DNA of 64,000 nucleotides from the NCBI RefSeq assembly GCF_013304735.1, contig NZ_JAAITI010000004.1, positions 62,001-126,000 of the forward strand, in the 5' to 3' direction. The notes beneath the pieces were generated by a model. That model was not told the DNA's origin and ran no database searches. It worked only from the letters and a program-made list of their open reading frames with translations. Shown piece after piece: positions 17,675 to 25,490 of the stretch. The DNA is from Blautia luti (GTDB lineage: Bacteria; Bacillota; Clostridia; Lachnospirales; Lachnospiraceae). Numbering within the stretch: position 1 is the stretch's first letter; each line of letters starts with the position of its first letter. Both the position numbers and the translations under genes were made by a program.

Positions 17675-18835
17675 ATGAAGACAGTGAAATACCTGCTGGC
17701 TTTCTTTTTTGTTTTTTTGGCAGTTTCTGTATGTGGCTGCTCCTATTCGGCAAAAACATCCGCAGAGAAAGCAATCAAAAAAGATCTGGATCTTCTGAAA
17801 AATCTGGATTCTGAAACAACCATGAAATACATATCGTACCAAGAACTGTTCCCGGATTCTGATGATAATACAGAACTTTCTGATGATATAAAGGAAGTTT
17901 TTTCTCTTTTTTTTCAGAATTTTGATTATAGAATTCTGAATGTCTCTACAGATCAGAATCAGGAAACCGCTTCTGCCCAACTCCGGCTTACCACTCTGGA
18001 CGCTCAGGCTCTTGCCAGGGATTTTGTATCCCAGAGCCTTCAGGACGAAATATTAAAAGCCGCCTCTGGCGATGAAGACACAGAAGAAAATGAGAATTCA
18101 CTGGAACAGCGTTATCTCCGGCTCCATAAGCTTCTGAAAAACAATTCCTACAAAACCGTAGATCGTAACGCTTCCATTCAGCTGATTAATCACGGATCTT
18201 CCTCCAATCCAAACTGGGAGATCACACACAGTTATTCTCTTGAAAATGACCTGGTTGGTGGTCTGATCACTTATCTGTCCGATCCGGATCTTGTACCACC
18301 CGACGAAACTCTTGGCGTTTATCTGAAAACGCTGCAGGAAATGGATGTGCAGCAGATGTCCAATTATCTTGGACTGGATTCCATTCTGAATACTTCCGAT
18401 CCTGCAAAAAATACAATTGCCTCCGCACTTATGGAGCAGTTTCATTCCTGCTTCAATTATAAAATTACCGATACTTCTGTTTCCGGTTATCTTGCAGAAG
18501 TTCAGGCGGACCTGACTACTTTTGACAGTGATTCGATCCTCTCTCAGTATGAAGAAGAACTGAATACCTATCTTGCATCAGCAGACGCAGTTATAGACGG
18601 TTCTCAGAAACGATATAACAAATCTCATGAACTGCTTCTTGACAGTATAAAAAACAATACAACTACAACCACGGTTAATGCAACTTTTCATCTGACAAAT
18701 GACGGTGTCTCCTGGAAATTGCAGGATGCCGGCACAGAACTTGGAAATGCTATTTTCGGAACACTTACCGCTTCCCCGGTCCCGGAAGATGCTGCCGGCA
18801 ATGAAAATGCTTCCGATTCTGATGATAATGAATAA
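17675..18835 (+). CDS. Lipoprotein of unknown function (DUF5105-like)
   Basis: A 386-residue secreted protein. The signal is a basic start, a hydrophobic core (YLLAFFFVFLAVSV) and a lipobox ending VCGC, so the mature protein would be lipid-anchored at that last cysteine. The body begins SYSAKTSAEKAIKKDLDLLK and is built of two similar halves, each with a Leu/Tyr-rich helical pattern and segments such as MKYISYQELFPD and MSNYLGLDSILN, resembling the duplicated DUF5105-type lipoproteins of gut Clostridia. The C-terminus is acidic. Start chosen at 17675 because AAAGGAAAG is well spaced there. It is transcribed alone, divergent from the two-adaptor exporter operon, from a strong promoter. Confidence 0.82.
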   Translation: MKTVKYLLAFFFVFLAVSVCGCSYSAKTSAEKAIKKDLDLLKNLDSETTMKYISYQELFPDSDDNTELSDDIKEVFSLFFQNFDYRILNVSTDQNQETASAQLRLTTLDAQALARDFVSQSLQDEILKAASGDEDTEENENSLEQRYLRLHKLLKNNSYKTVDRNASIQLINHGSSSNPNWEITHSYSLENDLVGGLITYLSDPDLVPPDETLGVYLKTLQEMDVQQMSNYLGLDSILNTSDPAKNTIASALMEQFHSCFNYKITDTSVSGYLAEVQADLTTFDSDSILSQYEEELNTYLASADAVIDGSQKRYNKSHELLLDSIKNNTTTTTVNATFHLTNDGVSWKLQDAGTELGNAIFGTLTASPVPEDAAGNENASDSDDNE

Positions 18836-18852
18836 AAATCTATTCTACAAAT

Positions 18853-18915
18853 AAAAATGCCCATTTAAATTTTGTTTCCGCCTGACAGGCAGCAAAATCC
18901 AAATGGGTATTTTTT
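18853..18915. terminator. Bidirectional terminator
   Basis: AAAAATGCCCATTT (18853-18866) pairs with AAATGGGTATTTTT (18901 onward), extended by ATTTTG/CAAAAT inside. It lies between converging genes (lipoprotein on plus, TauE permease on minus). Confidence 0.85.
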
Positions 18916-19669
18916 AAACTCCGGATATGATCTTTATAAAAAGCAGTGCAAGGACTATAAGGATAATCGGCCGGATAATCCGGCTTCCGTTTTTCATGAC
19001 CATTCCCGCACCGGTATAATGTCCGGCAATGGAGAATACAGATGCTGCGATCCCAAGCATGATCACGATCTTTCCGCTGAGCAGAAATACGGTAAGAGCT
19101 GCTACATTGGAAGAAAGATTGGTGACCTTCATGGTACCGGACGCTTTTGCCACGCTCATTTTTCCAAGTCCTGTATACAGAAGCAGGAGAAAAGTTCCTG
19201 TCCCCGGGCCATAAAAACCATCATAACAGCCCACAGCAAGAGAACATATGGCACAGATCAGAATCTGCTTCTTTCTGGCGATCTCACCGCCTTTTTCATC
19301 CATATTCTTCTTACGAAGCACATAAAAAGCAACAACAGGAAGAACCGGGATCAGCATATAGCGCAGGAGTTTATCACTGGCGATAAGGGCAAGATGAGCG
19401 CCTATAGTAGATCCCAGAAGAGCCATGGGAATACAGGGAATAACAAGGATACAATCCACAAAATTGTTTTTACAGAGGCGGATGGTAGAAATCAGTGTTC
19501 CTGTGGCCGAGGACAGCTTGTTGGTGGCAACGGCATTATGTACGGGAACTCCGGCCAAAAGATAAGCAGGCAGGGAAATCAGTCCTCCCCCGCCTGCTAC
19601 AGCATCTACAAATCCGGCAAGAAATACAAGTGGACAAACGATCAGAAATGTATAGATTGTCGGCTGCAT
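18914..19669 (-). CDS. TauE/SafE-family membrane permease
   Basis: A 251-residue membrane protein with about eight hydrophobic helices in two repeated halves. The first half carries the family motif GFVDAVAGGGGLISLPAYL (residues 19-37) followed by HNAVATNKLSS; the second half has the matching YDGFYGPGTGTFLLLLYTGL and AKASGTMKVTNLSSN. The family exports or takes up small organosulfur compounds and anions (sulfite, sulfoacetate, taurine-derived products), but substrates differ and none can be assigned here. It follows aspS by six bases, using a ribosome binding site inside the Glu-rich 3' end of aspS, so it is co-transcribed with the tRNA synthetases, probably by chance of location. Confidence 0.9.
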   Translation of the reverse strand: MQPTIYTFLIVCPLVFLAGFVDAVAGGGGLISLPAYLLAGVPVHNAVATNKLSSATGTLISTIRLCKNNFVDCILVIPCIPMALLGSTIGAHLALIASDKLLRYMLIPVLPVVAFYVLRKKNMDEKGGEIARKKQILICAICSLAVGCYDGFYGPGTGTFLLLLYTGLGKMSVAKASGTMKVTNLSSNVAALTVFLLSGKIVIMLGIAASVFSIAGHYTGAGMVMKNGSRIIRPIILIVLALLFIKIISGV

Positions 19670-19675
19670 GATATT

Positions 19676-21475
19676 TTATTCTTCCTCTTCTTTCTCCGGC
19701 TCAAGGTCAAGGCCAAGCTCATGGAGCTGTGCTTCGCTTACCTGGCTTGGTGACTGAGTCATCAGACAGGAAGCATCTTTTACCTTCGGGAATGCGATAA
19801 CGTCACGGATAGTATCTGCCTTTGCCATAAGCATAACAAGTCTGTCAAGACCGTATGCCAGTCCAGCGTGAGGCGGAACTCCGTATTTGAAAGCGTCCAG
19901 AAGGAATCCGAACTGCTCATGTGCAGCTTCTTTTGTGAATCCAAGTGCCTCAAACATTCTCTCCTGGATATCATCCTGATGGATACGGACACTACCGCCA
20001 CCGATCTCATTTCCGTTAAGAACGATGTCGTATGCTTTTGCACGGACTTTTCCCGGATCTGTGTCAAGAAGCGGCAGATCCTCTTCCATAAGCATAGTGA
20101 ACGGATGGTGCATCGCTGTGAAACGGTTCTCCTCCTCGCTCCACTCAAGAAGCGGGAACTCTGTTACCCATACAAAACGATACTCGTTCTTGTCAAGAAG
20201 ATCCATCTGTTTTGCAAGCTCAAGACGAAGGGCACCAAGTACATCATATACCAGCTTAGTCTTATCTGCCGCGAAAAGAAGCAGGTCTCCCGGCTTACCA
20301 TCCATGGCTTTTACAAGGGCATCCATTTCCTCATCCTTCATAAATTTGGCGAAGGAAGATTTTCTGGTTCCGTCCTCTGCGATGGCAATGTATGCAAGAC
20401 CCTTTGCACCATAACCTTTTACAAACTCAACAAGTTTGTCAATCTTCTTTCTCGGCATTGCACCCTGGCCTTCTGCATTGATACCACGAACACTTCCGCC
20501 GTTCTCAATAGCACCTGTGAATACACCGAAACCGCAGTCTTTTACGATATCGCTGACATCATGAAGCTCCATGCCGAAACGCATATCCGGCTTATCAGAA
20601 CCGAAGCGGTCCATAGCTTCCTGCCAGGTAATTCTCTGGATCGGAAGTTTTACATCGATGTCCAGAACTTCTTTGAACAGGAATGCAAGATATCTCTCAT
20701 TAACATCGATAACGTCGTCTACGTCTACGAAAGAAAGCTCCATATCGATCTGTGTGAACTCCGGCTGACGGTCAGCACGAAGGTCTTCATCACGGAAGCA
20801 TCTTGCGATCTGGATGTAACGGTCAAATCCGGAGCACATCAGAAGCTGTTTGTACAGCTGCGGAGACTGTGGAAGTCCATAGAAGCTTCCCGGATGAACA
20901 CGGGATGGTACCAGATAATCTCTGGCTCCCTCCGGAGTACTCTTTCCAAGCATTGGTGTCTCAATCTCAAGAAATCCCTCGTTTGTAAAGAACTGTCTTG
21001 TAAGCTGGGCAACTTTGCTCTTCATCATGATATTTCTCTGAAGATCCGGTCTTCTTAAGTCAAGATAACGATATTTCAGACGGATCTCATCTTTTGTCTT
21101 GCTGTTCTCCTCGATCGGAAATGGCGGTACATCTGCCTCAGCAAGAACACGGAGAGATTTTACACGAAGCTCGATCTCGCCGGTTGCAAGATTCTCGTTT
21201 ACAGCTCCTCCACGTTTCTCTACAGTACCGGTTACGGCAATGACAAACTCACTGCGAAGTTTGCCGGCTTTTGTAAAGCCTTCCTCGTCAATGCTGCCAT
21301 TTTCAAAAATCAGCTGCATGATTCCGGAACGGTCACGAAGGTCTACGAACACAAGACCTCCTTTATTTCTGGCTTTTGCCACCCATCCCATTAATGTTAC
21401 TTCTTTTCCGACCATCTCTGTGGTCACTTCTGCACATCGGCAGGTTCTGTGCAGTCCCTGCATGCTTTCAGCCAT
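19676..21475 (-). CDS. aspS: Aspartyl-tRNA synthetase (bacterial type)
   Basis: Charges tRNA-Asp. The 599-residue protein has the N-terminal OB-fold anticodon-binding domain (about 1-110), the class II catalytic core with motif 2 (RCFRDEDLRADRQPEFTQID) and motif 3 (GLAYGLDRLVMLM), and the large GAD insertion (about 290-420) that marks the bacterial enzyme. A short acidic tail (EPEKEEEE) ends it. GAGGAGG precedes the ATG. It lies 19 bases after hisS; the hisS-aspS pair is common in Firmicutes. Whether it is discriminating or non-discriminating (also charging tRNA-Asn) cannot be judged with certainty. Confidence 0.97.
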   Translation of the reverse strand: MAESMQGLHRTCRCAEVTTEMVGKEVTLMGWVAKARNKGGLVFVDLRDRSGIMQLIFENGSIDEEGFTKAGKLRSEFVIAVTGTVEKRGGAVNENLATGEIELRVKSLRVLAEADVPPFPIEENSKTKDEIRLKYRYLDLRRPDLQRNIMMKSKVAQLTRQFFTNEGFLEIETPMLGKSTPEGARDYLVPSRVHPGSFYGLPQSPQLYKQLLMCSGFDRYIQIARCFRDEDLRADRQPEFTQIDMELSFVDVDDVIDVNERYLAFLFKEVLDIDVKLPIQRITWQEAMDRFGSDKPDMRFGMELHDVSDIVKDCGFGVFTGAIENGGSVRGINAEGQGAMPRKKIDKLVEFVKGYGAKGLAYIAIAEDGTRKSSFAKFMKDEEMDALVKAMDGKPGDLLLFAADKTKLVYDVLGALRLELAKQMDLLDKNEYRFVWVTEFPLLEWSEEENRFTAMHHPFTMLMEEDLPLLDTDPGKVRAKAYDIVLNGNEIGGGSVRIHQDDIQERMFEALGFTKEAAHEQFGFLLDAFKYGVPPHAGLAYGLDRLVMLMAKADTIRDVIAFPKVKDASCLMTQSPSQVSEAQLHELGLDLEPEKEEEE

Positions 21476-21494
21476 CTCTTTATCCTCCTCAATT

Positions 21495-22748
21495 TCAGTC
21501 TCTATTGAAAAACTCTACAAATTCTGTATAACCATCTGCTGCCAGCTGGTCTTTCTGGAATTTTTTGTTCTTCTTCATAATGGAGATATTGATCTGTGTA
21601 CCGGCACTTCTCTCCTCTGTTGCCTGTTTCAGGATATTCAGAAGCTTGTCTGCCGACATATTTTTCTCGATCAGGTATGCTTTCTTGCCATTCTTGGTCG
21701 GGATCTCATAACCTCTCTCAAGAAGAAGCATAACGATTCTCTCAAATCCGATGGAGAAACCGCAGGCACAGGTATTGTTTCCTGTGAACTTACCGATCAT
21801 CTCATCGTAACGTCCGCCACCGCCGACGCTTCCGCCGAACTCATCCATGGAGATCTCGAAGATCGGACCTGTGTAATAGGACATTCCACGTACCAGCGTC
21901 GGGTCAAAGGACATCTTGAAATCTGCTGTTTTTACAGATTCTACCGTATTGATGATAGTCTCAAGATCCTCTGCGATACCAGCATCCAAAACATCGGAAA
22001 GTTTCTCTTTAATATAACGGACACCCTCAACATCGTTGGTGATCTCACGGAAAAGTCCCAGATAAGTGTCAATGCTCTCTTTTGCAAAGCCCTCTTTCTC
22101 AAGTTCCTCAGCAACGCCCTCAATACCGATCTTATCCATCTTGTCAAGGATGATGAATACGGTATCAAAGCTCTCTGCCGGGAATCCGCTGTACTGGGCC
22201 ATTGCCTTCAGGATTCTTCTGTCATTGATACGGATGGTAAAGTTGTGGAAATCCAGTTTTCCAAGAAGTGTTGTTGTTGCAAGTACAAGCTCAATCTCAG
22301 CCAGGTAAGTCGGCTCACCTAAGATATCGATATCGCACTGCATAAACTGACGGAAACGACCTCTCTGCGGACGGTCAGCTCTCCATACATTTCCCATCTG
22401 AAGTGCCTTGAATGGAGCCGGAAGCTCATTGGCATTATTGGAATAATATCTGGAAAGCGGTACAGTCAGATCATAACGCAGACCGGAATCTGTCAGATCA
22501 TTCTCTGTTTTTGCAGTATCCAGTTTCAGTTTCTCACCTCTCTTCATGATCTTGAAGATCAGTTTCTCGTTTTCACCACCCTGCTTGCTGCAGAGATTCT
22601 CGATATGTTCTACACAGGGAGTCTCAATTGCGGAAAATCCAAACGTTCCGTATGTCTCTCTGATCATATTCATTACATAGTTACGGATTGCCATTTCCTT
22701 TGGTAAAATGTCCTTCATTCCTGTAACCGGTTTCTTCTTTAATGCCAT
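21495..22748 (-). CDS. hisS: Histidyl-tRNA synthetase
   Basis: Charges tRNA-His. A 417-residue class II synthetase with the usual N-terminal KPVTGMKDILP start, motif 2 region (MGNVWRADRPQRGRFRQFMQ), the histidine-specific segments including GGGGRYDEMIG, and motif 3 (GFSIGFERIVMLL), then a short C-terminal anticodon domain. AAAGGAGG precedes the ATG at 22748. Its first 68 bases are overlapped by the end of the upstream HD-GYP gene in another frame, an unusually long overlap for this operon. The N-terminus used here matches the family, so I do not think hisS itself is misannotated. Confidence 0.96.
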   Translation of the reverse strand: MALKKKPVTGMKDILPKEMAIRNYVMNMIRETYGTFGFSAIETPCVEHIENLCSKQGGENEKLIFKIMKRGEKLKLDTAKTENDLTDSGLRYDLTVPLSRYYSNNANELPAPFKALQMGNVWRADRPQRGRFRQFMQCDIDILGEPTYLAEIELVLATTTLLGKLDFHNFTIRINDRRILKAMAQYSGFPAESFDTVFIILDKMDKIGIEGVAEELEKEGFAKESIDTYLGLFREITNDVEGVRYIKEKLSDVLDAGIAEDLETIINTVESVKTADFKMSFDPTLVRGMSYYTGPIFEISMDEFGGSVGGGGRYDEMIGKFTGNNTCACGFSIGFERIVMLLLERGYEIPTKNGKKAYLIEKNMSADKLLNILKQATEERSAGTQINISIMKKNKKFQKDQLAADGYTEFVEFFNRD

Positions 22749-23316
22749 AGTTTCCTCCTTTATGAATCACCCTCTGAAATGCAAGAAATACCTGCATATC
22801 AAAGTTTTTAATCTCATCGATCATAAGTTTTAAGACCTCATCGTTCTCAAGTGCTTTCCGGTAAGGCCTGTCCATGCTTAATGCTGCATATACATCACAC
22901 ACTCTCAGGATTCTGGCACCTATGGGAATTTCTTCGCCGCTTTTGTTACTGGGGTAACCACTGCCATCAAAATTCTCATGGTGATAGAGAATACTTTCCA
23001 GAATATAATCCGAATATCCCTGATCTTTCAGGATCTCATAGCCCAAAGTAGAATGCATACGGACGTACTTCAGTTCTTCAATGACCATCGGATTCTGTTC
23101 CTGTCCGTTGATGTATCCTTCCAGCTTCAGCTTGCCGATATCATGGAGCATTCCGGCAATGGCCAGCTGATAACACGCTTCCTCACCAAGGCCAAGCTCC
23201 TTCGCCACATCATAGGCAAGATTGCTGACAACAACTCCATGTTTCAGTTCTGCGGAAAGATCCATCTCCAGAATCCGGTCCTGCGTAGTCTCATTTATCT
23301 TCTGTACGCTTTTCAA
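22681..23316 (-). CDS. HD-GYP-like domain phosphohydrolase
   Basis: A 211-residue protein made almost only of an HD-GYP-type domain: the HD motif HDIGKL is near residue 78, the downstream histidines are in the HHENFDGSGYP block (residues about 118-128), and the loop GARILRVCDVYAALSMDRPYR follows. Such proteins hydrolyse cyclic di-GMP or related nucleotides; no receiver or membrane domain is attached. The start is a TTG at 23316 with AAGGAGAG upstream. The last 25 or so residues (KGGNYGIKEETGYRNEGHFT and on) are encoded inside the hisS start region and probably are a recent run-on caused by loss of a stop codon. It lies between hemZ and hisS in the operon. Confidence 0.85.
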   Translation of the reverse strand: MKSVQKINETTQDRILEMDLSAELKHGVVVSNLAYDVAKELGLGEEACYQLAIAGMLHDIGKLKLEGYINGQEQNPMVIEELKYVRMHSTLGYEILKDQGYSDYILESILYHHENFDGSGYPSNKSGEEIPIGARILRVCDVYAALSMDRPYRKALENDEVLKLMIDEIKNFDMQVFLAFQRVIHKGGNYGIKEETGYRNEGHFTKGNGNP

Positions 23317-23337
23317 GGATCTGTCTCTCCTTTCCGT

Positions 23338-24846
23338 CTACAGCCATTTTTCAATGCCTGTGCGTTTTCTCTCGATCATCTCATCAATACGTGCGATATA
23401 ATTGGTAACATCTTTTACATTCTCCACACGCTCGATCCTCTGTCCGTGATCAAACACCAGCTTGGAGGAACCACCTGCACCCAGCGCGATGATCGGCTGC
23501 TTTTCCTCCATAATCAGTATATTGTAAATCCCTGCTTTGTCAACCTCAGAATAACCCACATTCTCGAAATTTCCCTTCATATTCTTCTGTCTGTACAGAT
23601 AATAAGGACCCATTCCCATCTCATAGGCAGTTTTCATGGTCAGATTCATGATCTTCTGATTGTTTTCAAAAGTCATCTCCTGATATTGATCGCGGAAGAT
23701 ATTCAGTCTTGCCGCACGCTTCACAGCAAGGGAATGTACCGTCAGGCTGTCCGGCCCGAGCGCTTTTACCTCGTCCAGTGTATGCTGTACTTTTGTGATA
23801 TTCTCACCTGGGAGACCTACGATCAGGTCCATATTGATATTATCAAATCCGGCTTCTCTTGCCAGATGGAACGCATTTTTTGTCTGCTCTACGGTGTGGC
23901 GTCTGCCGATGATATCCAGAGTCTCCTGATTCATAGTCTGTGGATTTACAGAAATCCTGGTAACCGGAAATTCCCGGATCGCCTGAAGTTTTTCCAAAGT
24001 GATACTGTCCGGTCTTCCTGCCTCAACTGTAAATTCCTCCAGTTCCTCGCAGGGGAAATATTCCGTGATCGCGCCAAGAAGCCGCCGAAGCTGATCCGGT
24101 TCCAGTGTGGTCGGTGTTCCGCCGCCAATATAAACTGTATCCAGTTTCCGGTTCTTCATCATCTGGGAAACCGCCTGGATCTCTTTGATCAGTGCATCCA
24201 GATAGTCTTCTACGTATTTACGCCATCTCTCCAGGGGATAGGAACTGAACGAACAGTACAGACAGATACTTGGGCAAAAAGGGATTCCCACATAAAGGCT
24301 GTAACCGTTCTCATAGTCAATATTCTTCAGGATATCCCGCTCACGGTTGGCAATGGTAACTGCAAGCGCTGTTTTCTCCGGGCTTACCAGATACTGTTCT
24401 TTCATATATCTGGCGATCTCTGTATTCTTCATTCCGGACTCCAGCATACCCATGGCCATTTTTACAGGACGGATGCCTGTAAGATTTCCCCAGGGAAGAG
24501 TCTTTCCTGTAGCACTGGAAAGCATCTGATACAGGGCATATTTGATGGCGTCCTTATTTTTTCTGCGGGTATCATGGGCGTCATCGCAAGAAATAAGGGC
24601 ATCCGAAGCTTCTCCACTGGATTGCCCTTCCGTCACAGCCCCATGAGCTGTTTTTTTCTCTATTCCGTTATCGTAACTGATGGTATAACCTTCTTCATCA
24701 CGGGAAACCCGGAAGCGGATATCATAATCCGCATCATCTTCCTCATAAAGAGAAATGATCTCATTTCCGGGATAAAACGCTTTGATCAGCTCATACACAT
24801 CATGTTCAAAATCTCTGTTCTGAAACAAAATGCCAATCTTATACAA
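23338..24846 (-). CDS. hemZ: Oxygen-independent coproporphyrinogen III dehydrogenase-like radical SAM protein (HemZ)
   Basis: A 502-residue radical SAM enzyme of the HemZ/HemN group. The cluster motif is CPSICLYC, preceded by SLYVGIPF and followed by YIGGGTPTTLEPDQL, the typical HemN pattern; the N-terminal 150-residue extension matches HemZ rather than HemN. I choose a TTG start at 24846: it gives MYKIGILFQN, has AGAGGT nine bases upstream, and matches the HemZ length of about 500; an ATG far upstream would lie inside the MBL gene. The start overlaps the MBL stop by 8 bases. Role: decarboxylating step of haem synthesis or a haem chaperone; in gut Clostridia the true substrate is often unproven. 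Confidence 0.88.
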   Translation of the reverse strand: MYKIGILFQNRDFEHDVYELIKAFYPGNEIISLYEEDDADYDIRFRVSRDEEGYTISYDNGIEKKTAHGAVTEGQSSGEASDALISCDDAHDTRRKNKDAIKYALYQMLSSATGKTLPWGNLTGIRPVKMAMGMLESGMKNTEIARYMKEQYLVSPEKTALAVTIANRERDILKNIDYENGYSLYVGIPFCPSICLYCSFSSYPLERWRKYVEDYLDALIKEIQAVSQMMKNRKLDTVYIGGGTPTTLEPDQLRRLLGAITEYFPCEELEEFTVEAGRPDSITLEKLQAIREFPVTRISVNPQTMNQETLDIIGRRHTVEQTKNAFHLAREAGFDNINMDLIVGLPGENITKVQHTLDEVKALGPDSLTVHSLAVKRAARLNIFRDQYQEMTFENNQKIMNLTMKTAYEMGMGPYYLYRQKNMKGNFENVGYSEVDKAGIYNILIMEEKQPIIALGAGGSSKLVFDHGQRIERVENVKDVTNYIARIDEMIERKRTGIEKWL

Positions 24847-25468
24847 ATGGATTATACCTCTTTTCGTAACCAATGGTTGTGGATGTGTCATGTCCCGGAA
24901 ATACTTCTGTATCCTCCGGCAATGTATCCACAAGCTTGTGAAGGCTTCTTACGATCTCCGCGGAACTTCCGCCTGGAAAATCGGTCCTTCCAACAGAGCC
25001 ACAGAACAATGTATCTCCGCTGAAAAGCACGCCCTCATCCTTAATATAGTAGCAGCAGCTTCCCTTGGTGTGTCCCGGTGTATGGAACATCTGGATAGAA
25101 AATCCGGCTGCTTCAAAAATCTGACCGTCATCCAGAAGGACATCTGGCTTAATGGAACAGGATCTTCCATAAACAGCAGTCATATTTACTGTGGGCTCAG
25201 CCAGCATCGCTTCTTCCTGTCTGCAGGCATAAACCGGGATCTGATATTTTTCCTTCACTTCCTTCACAGCCATGATGTGGTCAAAATGGCCATGGGTCAG
25301 AAGGATTCCCACCGGTTTTCCCTGCATAAGGGCTACCTTCTGAAAAACCTTCTCCGCATAGTCTCCCGGATCTACGATCAGCAGCTCTCCGGTTTCTTTA
25401 TTCTTCAGAAAATAACAGTTGGTAAACACCTGTCCCAGCACACACTGCTGCATTTCAAGCTTACTCAT
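24839..25468 (-). CDS. MBL-fold metallo-hydrolase (glyoxalase II-like)
   Basis: A 209-residue cytoplasmic metallo-beta-lactamase-fold hydrolase. The metal-binding motif THGHFDHI (HxHxDH) is near residue 60, a further His lies in FHTPGHTKGSCCYY, and Asp in FSGDTLF; this matches the YqgX/GloB-like group that hydrolyses thioesters such as S-lactoyl conjugates. The short length and lack of the GloB C-terminal domain favour YqgX. GGAGGAAATTTT precedes the ATG. It sits between relA and hemZ, an arrangement often seen in Clostridia, which suggests co-transcription, not a shared pathway. Confidence 0.92.
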   Translation of the reverse strand: MSKLEMQQCVLGQVFTNCYFLKNKETGELLIVDPGDYAEKVFQKVALMQGKPVGILLTHGHFDHIMAVKEVKEKYQIPVYACRQEEAMLAEPTVNMTAVYGRSCSIKPDVLLDDGQIFEAAGFSIQMFHTPGHTKGSCCYYIKDEGVLFSGDTLFCGSVGRTDFPGGSSAEIVRSLHKLVDTLPEDTEVFPGHDTSTTIGYEKRYNPFV

Positions 25469-25490
25469 AAAATTTCCTCCGTTTATCGGG

